From positions 11,471,001-11,535,000 of the forward strand of contig NC_071336.1 of the NCBI RefSeq assembly GCF_027744825.2: DNA of 64,000 nt. The letters run 5' to 3'. Each line of letters starts with the position of its first letter. Position 1 is the first letter of the stretch. Of the stretch, positions 38,054-53,037 are shown piece after piece. Source of the DNA: Synchiropus splendidus. Taxonomy: Eukaryota > Chordata > Actinopteri > Syngnathiformes > Callionymidae. The notes beneath the pieces are model-generated. The model searched no databases and was not told the DNA's origin. It saw only the letters and a program-made list of their open reading frames with translations. Position numbers and translations under genes: made by a program.

Positions 38054-41000
38054 GGTAACTGGAGCCAGCTTCTTAGGACACAAAAACACATTTGTGACAA
38101 TGAAACCAGCACAGGTCCAGTGTGTGACTACCCCCTTGTGAGTCAACAGGCCTTGACCTTCACTGAACCTGTGGCAGGTCGACTGTGTTTCCTTCCACAT
38201 CCCATGTTTGACTCATTGACCAGTGTAAACCGGAGACATCCCTGAAGAACCGCTTCAGTGACGGAACAAGGCTTTCCTGAACACTGTGATGATTATGATG
38301 ATATTTAAAAATTATGTCAGGAATTCTCTTTCTATTTTTATATGTTGACTCAAATCATTATACTTATATTAACAATTAATGTGAATATTCATTGTCCCCC
38401 AAATACGCAGATTTAAAGGGAAAATAAAGAAGTGAAAAATGCATTTCTATATAACATGGTGTCACGATTGTCTTGAAATATAATTGAAAAATCATTTTGC
38501 AATTAATTCATTATTTTGCTGAGGCAACTTATGTGTATGAAGTGTTTATCTGGTCACTTATGAGGTCCTTATCAGTGCCTCACGTCGGTCAGTTTTCAGA
38601 CATTCTAAAATCTACAGCAACATGTCTCTCAGCCTTCACGTCCGTAGTGACTCTGAAAGAATTGCTGTTAAGTCTTTAGAAATGCCTGAAGTCTTTCATC
38701 ATCTAAGGATTAAAAAAGCAAAGAGGCATGGAAAGTTTCTGTGTGAGTTGACCGACTAACTAATAACTAATGAGAAGACTCAGCAGTGGCTTTTTCATTT
38801 GACCACATGAATGAACTCTGGACACAGTGGCCTTGTTGCTTGACCTCAGAGCAAAGTCTCCAGCACTGACTCGTCCACATAGCTCTTGGTTTGTGGTACT
38901 CCACTATTCATACTAGAATGCTGGGATAGATCAAATCCTCATGGCTTTAATCACATACAGTACCAAACATGGATTTAATGCTGTAGTGGTGACGTGTGTG
39001 TGTGTGTGTGTGTGTGTGAGTGTGCGTGCGCTTGTATAGCTATACTTGTCAGGACTAATTCATTGAAACACACCTTCTTGTGAGGACATTTTGCTTTGTG
39101 GGGACTATTTTATTAACAAAATACAGTATGAATATGAACTAGTGTGTGCCCACTGTATTGTTTTGCAGCCTTGGGAATCAATGCACTCGCTGGGTAAACT
39201 ACTGAGAGGATGCATGCAGAGGCATGTCTGTTGTTTGTTAGTGGGCATTTGTGTGTGTCTCTGTGTGCATGTTTAGGGCATACATATTTTCTTATGCAGC
39301 ATCTGTATCCATTTACCAAAACATCAGAATGAAATATTCAACCATGCTACTTTCTGAGTGTATGTTTGTGTGAGTGAGTGTGTGTCAATGAAACAGCAAG
39401 GGATACTATGTGCTTTTGTGGTTTATATTGGTGTAAACATAACTACAATTGTATATATGCTTGCGAATGTCACACACTGAATGTGCAGACCACAGTATAT
39501 GTCCCCTTCTCTGTATGCATATAAGTGTGTGTGCAAACTATGCTGCATGAGTGTGTTAATCTGATTGTGACACTGTCATGAGGAAAATATCACACTCATA
39601 GTTTTTGGCTTTTTTTCCCCCAATTTATGTCAATCTGAACACTTAGAGATGTAAACACACACGCGGGCAATGACACACATGAACACAGTGTCACACACAT
39701 ACAACAACGCTGACACACACATCACTGAATATTTAAATCTGTGCATCAGTGATTTCATGCAAAGGATCCGGGACTCACCTCTCTGACCCCTGCTGCAACT
39801 CCGCTCCTGAGTCCTTTTCAAGCCAAAAGAAAAAATGTCTAGAAAGAGTCTTAATGTTCTCTGGTCTCAAGGAAGTGATTCCTTAAAGAAGAAGAACTCT
39901 GCAGCTGCAGCGTTTCTCCTCTCACTGACAGGAAAATCCCAGTTTAGTTTCTCCCCTGGAATGTCTTACTTGTGCTGCAGAGCTCGCGTCTGAGTTCTGG
40001 AGGAGTAGGAGGACTGTGACATCACTGGCCGAGGATGTAAGAGTCTCTGTGTGTGTGTGAGTGTGGGTGTGTGTGTAATAATGGGCACAGGATAATTGTC
40101 ACCCACCATAACTCCCTGCTCCATCGACTGACCCCCTCTCAAAATCAACTGCAGCATGCAGAACATAGCGTCAGTCAGGACCAGATGTGAGAGAATGCTG
40201 ATGATTAGGAAACCTGCAAGTGAAATTATGGACCTGTTACGTGATTCAACATCAGGTTAAGACAAGGATAAGTTCAGTTTGAGCTGAAAAATAACTCAGT
40301 TGGTGAATGCATGATTGGTTATCAACAACCACATCTCTGTGTGTATGCAGAAAGCAAAACAACACTAGTGAACACAAGAGACTCTGAATACCTCAACTTT
40401 TGGAGAGGGTCAGATGCATTTGTTGGATATATTCTCGGTGCACACAGACGCACGCACACACTGCAGGACCTAATTTTTATCCCCAGACCTGTGATTGAAA
40501 GCACACATTTCTCTCTCACACACACACAGGGACAAGTTGGCCCCAGTCCCAGTGGACAGAGGAAGTTAGACCTCTCTCCGGTAAGTGAAACAAAACCCCC
40601 CAATGTACACACTCACAATTTCAAATTTGACAGGGCATGTGAGTGTGTGTATGTGTGTGTAAGTCTGGAAACCATTACCTGGCATCGCTCTCTCTCTGGG
40701 TCTTTCACCATCTTTGTCTGTTTATGATGTCGTCCATTGTCCAACGACTTCTGCCGTCTCCATCGATTACAAAGATTCTACTTCATAAATAGAGCAACAA
40801 TAAATTGTCAGCAACTCGCTGAGGCTCAAGACCTAGATCTCGGCCATATCCTGAATGGTCTATGCTGCATTTACATTTGGCATCCAGTACGTAGATATTG
40901 GCCGCAGCTGCATGGATACACATGTTGGTGGGGATTTCCACCGATACAGTTTGAGAGCCAGGAAAGTAGACGAGAGCGTACACTGACTGATCTGATCTCC

Positions 41001-42830
41001 AAATCCATATAGGAATCTGAATTTGATCATCGTCTGAAAGTGATGAGGAACTTGATGCAGCCATGTTGTCTGCTGTCATTTCATCAGTGCGCTGCAGGCG
41101 CTGTCAGCTGGAGGTCGTAAAGCAAGCAAGATTTTGATAACTGTACGGCAGCTGGATTGCAAAGCTTCTGACTTGTGTGTCTCAAAAGATTGTCTTTATG
41201 TGTGTGTGCGTCAGTATTCCCACCTGACTTTTAGATTTGTGTGCAAGAAATAAACTAACAACGCAAAAAAAAAGTTTTTATGAATACAAATCGAAACAAA
41301 TTATTATCAGAAATAGGTCACAAGGTCACATAAATGTGCCAGGTATCATCAAACAATACAATGACTGTGTGACCCTGTCTTTTTGCAATGCATATTGTCA
41401 GTTATGAATTTCAATTAGTGAAGGATAGTTTTCTGATTTACAAAACAGTTGTAACTACTGGCTTTGTATTCTATTATTTTGTTGATGGTCTTTGTGTTTT
41501 TTTTTCCTTGACATGCATCTTAGAATTAGACCGCTTTAAATGAATGCATGTTAAAAAATGCCAAGTGAAACTAAAGAAGGAACCGTTGGACATTTCTGGT
41601 CGAACCACTTGTACATAGAGGATGAATCCTTCAGATTCAAGACCAGAAAAATTTGAGGATGGAGTAACATTTTCATGTTTGAACTCTTACTTTAGCAAGA
41701 GCCAGTTGGTCAGGTTGTCGGACTACACACACAAAGATGGATTTGAAAGGGATCCCATGAAAGTGGACTTTCTTAGTTCTTGCTACATTTACTTGCAACT
41801 GGACCGTTTGTTCTCATAAACCATGACTGCCTAGGACTTCAGGAGGACCAGTTTGGCTGCCCATTTGTTCAAAGAAACTTCTGGGTTCAGTCTCACCGGA
41901 ATACATGAATGTGTGGAAAGGAGAGAAAAAAGAACACACACAAAACACGCTCACAGATTTCAATGATTTATGATTCACTCAGTCTGAGGGGGTCTAGAGG
42001 GGCGCATTAGGGAGCCAAGGTATAAATGTAGGAGGGGGAGGGGAGTGGAGGGAAACGCACAGGGGAGGGGGCAGCACAAACCCAAATTTGTCCGACCATG
42101 GCCTTTTGATGATCAAACTTCTTGGTCGCACAAACAGTGATTTCTTGCCACTTAATCGGGAAGTGACAAATTCAAAACCGTTTTCTGGTGTCTTCATGAG
42201 GAAGTTAGACTGAAGTGAAGTTATGTTTTTGGTTTACATCGACAATATATACATTTATCAAATAACAACTAGCAGCTGGTGGCAATAAGGAATTAGATTC
42301 TGTTCATAAGAAAATATGAAAAACGTTTCCTTGCTGTACAGAAAGGTATTCTGGAAACAAAGGGAAACGAGGAAAGGTAATTTAGTTGTGTCGATAGTGC
42401 CATCTAAAGTACATAGTGGGCATTACACGATTCTGTTCAAGGGCCACTCATCGAGGGCTATGACAAGTGTAAATTGTTGCCAGAAATGAACACACGCTGT
42501 TTGACCGTTTGACTGATACACTCATTTATTCATGACGACAACAGAATGTCTGTGCCATTATTTCAGGTGGTCTGTGCATCGTAGTCACAGTTATACCACG
42601 ACAGATTACCTTTTAAGAAGAATCACGTCGTCGTAAAAACAAACTACAGTTGAAATGAAGACGCATAAGCCATCCATTATGGTGACCAGCGGTCGGAATC
42701 GAAACACCAAATCTGGTTTCGTCACACATCAGCGAAGTACATCTGCTTTACATTTGTTTATCGACGTGAATGGGAAGATGAGGCGGGCGTACTGCCCCTA
42801 TTAGTCAATCAGTTCGCCCTACTTATTTGA
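38054..42830. other. intergenic region between divergent hspa12b and paip2b
   Basis: I see no confident coding exon. On the minus strand a donor-like GTGAGT at about 39,780 could end a 5' UTR exon of hspa12b. A GT microsatellite lies at 38,995-39,020. A 99-codon minus frame at 40,783-41,079 is discussed among the findings. The rest is AT-rich and unremarkable. Confidence 0.5.
38995..39115 (+). repeat. GT microsatellite plus second copy of the 17.4-kb repeat
   Basis: About twelve GT units lead into TATAGCTATACTTGTCAGGA and CTTGTGAGGACATTTTG, matching the repeat at 17,400-17,600. Confidence 0.6.
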
Positions 42831-43072
42831 GTGACATTCCTTAGCGCCAATCACCGCGGCGCACTGTTGGACTGACACTCGTTCCTCCTTCTCCGTTGTG
42901 GCAGCAAAATGTATTTTAGATAAGACACTAACTGATATAATTGCGAAAGCGTGTGTCGTCACACAACATCGAGGAGGGAGTTCACATCCGACGATTGTCC
43001 TTTATCTGCCTGAATCGCCGGAGTGTTGTTTGAAGACCCAACAGCTGTTTTTAAAATTCACCTGAAGTTGTG
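42831..43072 (+). promoter_or_regulatory. paip2b: paip2b promoter and candidate noncoding first exon
   Basis: CG-rich sequence ends at a good donor, GTG|GTGAGTAA (exon end 43,072), with no useful ATG frame before it. This fits a noncoding first exon of paip2b. The CpG-rich stretch continues to about 44.4 kb and includes a second candidate first exon at about 43.8-43.97 kb. Confidence 0.5.
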
Positions 43073-43964
43073 GTGAGTAACGGTAGCTAAGTAGAACGCT
43101 AGCATTAGCAGCATGGGCTGCTAAAAACAATGCGAGTAAACAACAGGAAGACAGCGGGAGACTGCTTGAACATTGCAGTAAAAGTGAGGTACGATCGGGT
43201 AGAATTGACCTAATGCAGGCGACTGTGTACAAGTAACGCACGATCGTCTTACACCCAGTGGAGTACTTGTTAAACAAATGAAATCGCCTATAAAGTATGA
43301 AGGTCACAACCAAATGAGCTCGAAAATGTTAGCAAACCGAAGTATCACACACGTGTTCACGTTGAGGTGACTGTAACAGCACGATGGGAGTTCAAAACAA
43401 TGCAAGGACAATGTTTGCTACTCGATAAAATGATACCAATACGAATTGTTAAATACAGTGACGCGTTTCATGTCGGGGTTCAGTCGTTGGTACAGTGTGA
43501 TAACTCAGTAGTTGGCTGCTTGGGGATGTTGAGCCACGCAAGCGCTGGTGTTTTGGACATGGACAACGGCGCTCGATTTTTCTTCCAATGAGACTTTCAG
43601 GAACCAAGTCGATGTACGGAAATTCCACCTTGTCCCAAGTAAAAGTTGCATTCACGGTGGCTAACAAAAGAGTTTGACATAAAAACACAATGGCAAAACA
43701 TTAAAGTGTGTAACTGAATGCCGTTTGACTATAAAGCAGTGGTATGCATGTTTGCTTTTGAAATCATAACGCTTTCATCTTCCGCCGTACTTGAATGCAG
43801 CGCGGCGACCACGTGACCGTGGATTTCTAGCGTTAGCATTTGGTGGCTACGTGGATAAGCTAAGTGTAACAGCCTCAGCGACGGGACAGCGACGTTAAAC
43901 CCTTCCGTGCAGTCGAAGTCTGTGTGTCACTTCCCTTCGTCTTCAAACAACGTGACAGAACACC

Positions 43965-43971
43965 ATGCCTG
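43965..43971 (+). CDS. paip2b: candidate alternative first coding exon of paip2b
   Basis: ATGCCTG in a good context (CACC before ATG) meets the donor GGTAAATAC. Joined to the acceptor at 46,677 it stays in frame and would give MPEPAE before the Met at 46,688. The alternative is the downstream Met with a noncoding first exon. Confidence 0.4.
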
Positions 43972-46554
43972 GTAAATACCACGCGAAATAGTGCGCGTTC
44001 AACTGCGATTGTGCACTTAATGATGTTGTTTGTTTTGTTGACGCTGCCACGCTTTAGCATGGCGCTAACCGATAGCGGGACACTTTGTTTGTATCCCAGC
44101 AGGGCTGTTGTTTGACCTCCTGTCGCGGCCACAAACGCGCAGTCAGCTGAAGTTTATCAGTCCAAGCGCAAACTTTACTAGTTGTGTGCTTTAACACTGA
44201 CGCTATTATTGCTGCTCCGACGTCGGTTCATCCGGGGAGACGTGTTGCTTTTGTTGCCGCGGGGACAGCGTCCTGCACGGGCCCGCTCACTGAAGCCTGG
44301 TAACTAGCCGCGTAGCATCTCCGCAGCTCCATCGAGCTGTGTGGATTGAAGTACGCGCAGGTGAGGCCTCCTCACCTGGGGAGTCTGGTAGCATCAGGCT
44401 GCGTGCACCCTGGACGCGTTAGCATGCTAAAGCCACGACGACGCAGCACGGAGGGCTTACATAAGCTGTTATGTTGCACACTATTTGTCGCGTCTCCTGC
44501 AAGAACGTATGCATCAAAACACTTTTACTCGTCGATATGTTCGTTTTCAGGGACGATATGATCGTGGTGTTGCTTTTTAGTTTTGATCAGATTTATCAGC
44601 GAAAGCACGTTTAAATACAGTTATGAGAGACTTGAGAGAATGACGAAATTGATCCGACGTTAAGCAGATTGAACGAATGCTGAAATATGGAAACGATCAT
44701 GTCAACTGCTGTGCTGGAAAAGGTGCATTTGTGTTAATACTTTTGAAAGTGGACAGCAGTGAGATCTCTGTATGGTTCGATTTTTGTCATGAAATATAGT
44801 AATCGTTTAAATTATCCATGGCCATTGAGACATATGAATGAATTACTTTATTTCTTACATAATAGTGAGGGTTGTTGTGACTTTTTGTGTCTGTTTCTGT
44901 ATGATCAAGGTTAAAATGCATATTAATTCTATATTCTGATTTATTTTGTGTCAGAATTATTGGAAACTTAAACTGTTAATGACCACATGTAAAATAATGC
45001 TGTCGTGCACTTTGAAGTGAGGAGCAGTAATTGTTGGTAATCCACACATCAAGGTCCAAACAGCACATTAGTTATGCCATATGCAGCAGAAAGAAGACAG
45101 AGGTCACTCAACCCGTGTGAAGGGAAACTCACCGAATACAGTTAGATTGTTTTGAGTGTCATCATGATGACAAGAAATGGAGCAAAATTGCATGTCTATT
45201 AAATGATCAGCTTTTCTGCTTGTGGAATTCAGTTCTGTCTGGCAGAAGGAAACACAGAAAACTACAATCACATTTGTGTTCTTGAATGCCTTGTGTTGTA
45301 CGACATCCACTGAGAGGGCGGGCGGGCGGGCGGGCGTGCGTGCATGTGTGTGTAGTGGTTTAGGAAGATCGCATATCAACTTTGACTTGGCACTGGTCCC
45401 AGCAAGTCGCGCATGGCAAGCCTTAGAAGGTTAAAGGGCTAGCATCAGACCCAGACTATGAACTGGGACAATCTGTTCCAATCCACCCAGATTTAGACAC
45501 AAACACTTTCCCGGTGCTGCAAACAAGAAACCATTCACTTAAGCATTAGGTGATCCTGTCGCCAATAAAATGATGGAAACTGCACGACTCCATAGTTGAA
45601 TGCAAATTGGGGAAATGCTTGTATGTGCATGAGACAACTTTTTTGTCCATTAAATTTAAAGACCGGATCAGACCAGGGCTGGGCAGTTATGGCAAACATG
45701 AGAATCCTGATTAACTGAACCTTGAAGAATATGATATATGATGGTCATTAATACACAAAGCTTTGCAAAAACGTTCTCAATCTGCATAACATTGGGACTT
45801 ATTTGTTTCAGTGAATGTCAGCCTGCGTCTTTTTTGAGCCCCTCTAAAATGGGCCTCATATGAATAGGATAGGAATGTTTTTTTGTTTTAAACCTAAACA
45901 AACAAATTCCATACAAATTGAATAGAATTCATCTAAATGTAACTACATCATACTGCACATCAACAATGGCCTTTTAACATCATTATAAACCTCTTCAAGT
46001 ACTGTGAACAAGTTTTTTTTTTAAACTGGAAGACTAGCTCACCTTTGTGAGTGACTCTTGAGGTTTCACAGTTCACCTATCACATAGGCACTAAATGGCA
46101 CCAGTGCAAGCCTCCCCCACTCCATGCACAGGAGTCGAACCCTCTCGCCGACTCTGGCAGAGCTACACGGTGCCGTTTCACCATGGTTACTTTTTGTCTT
46201 TTAAAGGAGTGGGCTCACTCTGTGTTGGGGACTTCTGTGCTGTCCATAGTTGCATCTCACTGCGACCACACTGATGGTCTGATCCAGCCTCCACATCCTC
46301 TGAGAAGTGATACTGAGCAGTTCTGTGTTTGTAAGCAGAGCGCAGCGTCAGCATGGCTGCAGCAAGGACTCCTTGTCCTGTCAAATATGAATGTGTATTT
46401 TTGATTGACTGATCTGTTGAGCATTTTTCTAACTCATCTTGAGATGTAACCAAGGCGGGCCGGTTATTAAGTGCTATGAGTGACAATGGCGGGGAAGGAG
46501 ATAAAAATAACGACACTCCAGTTTTACTGCTGTTTGAGGCTCAAACTCTTGCTT

Positions 46555-46577
46555 TCAATTATTATTATTATTATTAT
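46555..46577. repeat. ATT microsatellite upstream of paip2b coding exon
   Basis: About seven ATT units lie in the intron roughly 100 nt before the first main coding exon of paip2b. A GGCG run (45,317-45,337) lies further upstream in the same intron. Confidence 0.85.
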
Positions 46578-46687
46578 TTTAGGTTAGTTGCTGCTTTGCT
46601 TGTCAGATGCTGATGGGGTTCATCGGACTTCTGCGAATGACGGTCTCAAGAACAGTCTTGGTTTGTTTTGTCTCAGAGCCAGCAGAG

Positions 46688-47322
46688 ATGAGCGGTCCAG
46701 AAGTGGCCAAAACACCAGGAGGAGGTGGCGCTCCAGGCAAGGATGGCAAGGAGCCAGTGGCCAACGGGCATGCTGGAGAGGGTGGCGATGCCAACCCCTT
46801 TGCCGAGTACATGTGGATGGAAAATGAAGAGGAGTACAACAGACAGGTGAGACTCGGGGACACAGGAGTGTTTGCCTCCTGCGAGTGGGCAGATGGGTGC
46901 CTTGCCAGCCTGTGAACTGTCAGTGCCACGACTCATTGCATCATAAGTGTGTGACTTTTTATGATGGATCATGTGACCCTCTTTGGCCTGCAGGTGGAGG
47001 AGGAGCTGCTGGAGCAGGAGTTCCTGGAGCGTTGCTTCCAGGAGATGTTGGAGGAGGAGGACCAGGATTGGTTCATTCCATCACGTGACCTCAACAACCA
47101 GGGGGTTGGACAACTGCAGCAGCAGCTCAACGGTCTGTCGGTCAACGATCACCACAGCAACATGGAAGAGGTGGCGGTGAGTGTCCTTGCCACTTGCAAG
47201 TGGATTCAGCACATGTTCATGTTTAACACAAGGCGTCTGATCTCAAGTCTTTTGTTTGTGTGCAGAGGAAGAGCATGTTGAATCCTGAAGCCAAGGAGTT
47301 TGTCCCGGGAAAGAAATACTAG
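46688..47322 (+). CDS. paip2b: polyadenylate-binding protein-interacting protein 2B
   Basis: This small acidic cytoplasmic protein represses translation by displacing poly(A)-binding protein from mRNA. Coding exons: 46688-46846, 46994-47176 and 47266-47322, giving 399 nt and 132 aa. It shows the PAM1 region: [18 protein letters not shown] (about 36-53) followed by the acidic stretch with [19 protein letters not shown]-terminal PAM2 motif, [11 protein letters not shown], binds the MLLE domain of PABPC1. WFIPSRDL and [12 protein letters not shown] match PAIP2B better than PAIP2. The N-terminal 35 residues are Gly-rich and divergent. The start at 46,688 is the first Met in this exon. An in-frame upstream start at 43,965 is possible. 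The exons follow a long first intron (2.7-3.6 kb). Confidence 0.95.
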
Positions 47323-48811
47323 GAGTCCCCCTCACCCCCGCGGAGCCTCCACACACAAACACACACACACAAAAACATTCATTCATTCTCAGAGACTATA
47401 GCGGCCTCGACCGCTCACGCGTGCACACACATACACACAGCCTCTCTACGGCGTGCTGGCAGGCCCAGTTGGGGGGTGGGGGGATTCTTTCATTTCCTTT
47501 CTTGATTCTTTGATCTTATTTCCTGTTTATTCCTTGTTGACATCTTGGGGTGTAGGATGGGTGGGGAGGCGAGTTGTGTTACATCCCCGCTTTTGGCGCC
47601 GTTATTCGTACATTTCATATGACCGGTCCACATCGCAAACGCTGGCGAGCCCTCGGAACCATGGCAGCTACCGATGACGGGATCTTAGGAAGTGTTGTTT
47701 GAAGGTTTCCATGGCGACAAGGTTCAGAACATCCCAGGAGGGCCGCCCTGCCGTTTTGTGGTCCCCACTATCTGCTCAATCCGTTAATGTCATTGGACGT
47801 CAGCAGCAGCAGCGGCTTTGTTTCAAATCAAAATGCGAGTCCCACCCCTGCTGGTGTTGTCTGACCTGCTCAGGTGGAATCTGGAAATGTTTTCCCAAAA
47901 TGACCTTTGATCCAGTGGAACCCGTTAAGTAGAATTAAGATATCGCAGAACGTCTTCAGAGCCTCTTTTAAAGCCATTCCTTGTTTTTTGTTTTTTTCTC
48001 CCCGCGGGGAGGATTTGTTTTGAAACTCTGCCCTTGCTAGTTTGCATCAGAAGCTCAACTCCAAATGGGTAAGAAGGAAGAGAAAAAGCCTCTTGCGTTT
48101 AGTGTTTTTTCTGTTAGCGTGAAGGAGGAGGTGAAATGTGCCCACTGGGTCAGTTGCACAATTGACGCTCACCCAAAGTAGCAGAGGGGCGGAGACATCG
48201 CTTATCAGTGACATCATTGGTGTTGACTCAGAGCCTGCCTCTAATGTTTACTTAACTGATTTATGAAACCAAAACTAAATTGCCCCACGACTTCTTGTCA
48301 ATTTAAGTCGCAATCACGTCCTTTCGTTAATGGGGCTGAGAGCAAAGTTGGCGCTCACCTTTAAATCCAAACAGACCGACGTCATTTGCATCGTGGGCTT
48401 CAAGTATCGACGTTCTAGACCTAAATTTGTGACCCTGTTTGGCTTGAGTTTGGACGCTTGATGTCTCCTCCCTCTGTTATTGAGAAAGCTCTGGTTTTCC
48501 ATGGCTGGATGTTTGGACCTCTCCTTGGAATTAGCAGGTTTCAATATCGTGCATTGGTTCAAAACGTGTTCACTAGTGAAGTCGTGTGCCAGTCGAATAT
48601 TTGTCGTGGCGTCATAAGTTCACGCCGTCCAAGTAGGAGTGGTCAAACTGCCAGCGTGGGTTGAGCCCACAGGAATCGTCTGCCAGGTTATTATGCATCC
48701 TTCGGTCGTTTTTGGTGATTTTTGTTGTGTTAGAAGACAGGAGCAGTTTAACGAGGTCCAGATGACACAGAGAAATATGAACAATAAAAGTCATGAAAAA
48801 AGACAAATAAA
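47323..48811 (+). other. paip2b: paip2b 3' UTR
   Basis: No coding exon is seen after the stop. Two poly(A) signals, AATAAA at 48,783-48,788 and 48,806-48,811, suggest a 3' UTR of about 1.5 kb. It begins with a CA-rich stretch and ends before a poly(T) run (48,834-48,848) near the 3' end of nagk. Confidence 0.6.
48783..48811 (+). terminator. paip2b: tandem poly(A) signals of paip2b
   Basis: Two AATAAA hexamers 17 nt apart, on the plus strand, before the convergent nagk gene. Confidence 0.6.
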
Positions 48812-49189
48812 GATGTAAAAGACAAAATTGGTGTTTTTTTTTTTTTTTGCTTTGCTTGCATAAAATGACCAGTTTCAAGAGGGTGGACTCCCAGGATGCT
48901 GCTGATGTGGGCAGTTCTGGTCCACCACCCATGGTCCTGGACTCTTTAAGAACAAGCCGCCTCGCAGTTTCTGAAGGTGAACTGCTGGACGAGTGGATGT
49001 TGTTTAAGGCTGACCAAACAGAATGAACTGTCATTTAAATGTGTTTACATTTTCTTCTATTTGGGAGGAAGGGAAGTGTATAACTCCAGAGTCAGTCAAA
49101 AGGAAATGAAGGTTAACAGAGAGGTTTGGTCTGGTGGTCCATTCAATTGACAGGTTTGTGGCATGACTGATCTGGGAGCAGCTGATTCT

Positions 49190-52203
<3,014 letters not shown>

Positions 52204-53037
52204 TTTCCACTTCCTGTTGTGGTACGTGGAACGCGCAGTTCTCGCGACACAAGAGCAACTGGAGTTCTATCATCAGAACACCAGGGGGGGCTGATGTTCC
52301 AAATACACCCAACCGTGCGCCAGAGAAGGGACGGAGACGACGAACGTTGTTTCCGTTATTACTCAATGAACAAACTTCCTGAAATGACCTGAAAAGGTAC
52401 ATTATGCAGATAACTAATTATATAATGTGACGGATAAATAGATGCGAACTGAATCAACCACTTTACTTCGCTATGCATTTATTTGAAAAATACGGAATGT
52501 ATACAACCACGGCGGATACGACCAGCAGTTATTCAAGTTAAATTGTGTGTTTTCTATATGCTGGTATATGCTTCAGCTATATATATATATGTGTACTGGA
52601 GTCTAAATCCAACGCAACAACGATAAATAACGGCGCCGCAAGACAATCGCTTTTATTGTGAAAGCGCAACCGGAAACGCCGTTGGCGTGCTCGCCTGGTT
52701 TCCCGCGGGTCCATCTCTGCCTGTGAACTTGAGACGAAGTGTGCAACCAACAATCTTCCTCTGGTGGACTTCAACCACAGTGCACGCGCTTGGAAAAGCT
52801 CTTTTCCCCCCCCAGAGATGGCCGCGGCGATCCATATTTGATCTGCGTTCAAGCGCGCGCAAAGCGGAAGTGACCGAAAGGGGAAGCTGTGATCGCGAGG
52901 GGAAAAAGTGACTTAAAGTTCGAGTCCAGACTCGCTTCCGTGGAGCACCGAGGTCTGCAGTGGTGGGGATTTTCGGTTCGGGTTTTTGAGGCGCGAGTCG
53001 CTCCGCTCCTGGGCTCGTGAGGAGGTGCTGCGGGGTC
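52204..53037. promoter_or_regulatory. shared head-to-head promoter of nagk and dok1
   Basis: 834 nt lie between the start codons, CG-rich in the dok1-proximal half. ETS-like sites lie on both flanks: ACTTCCTGT (about 52,209, for nagk) and GCGGAAGTGACC (about 52,863, for dok1). A TA run lies at 52,574-52,591. Shared control is inferred. Confidence 0.55.

Noticed and set aside
46120..46185. tRNA-like B-box (GGGTTCGACTCC in reverse) in the paip2b intron
   Set aside because: There is no A-box at the right spacing and no cloverleaf. At most it is an old SINE fragment.
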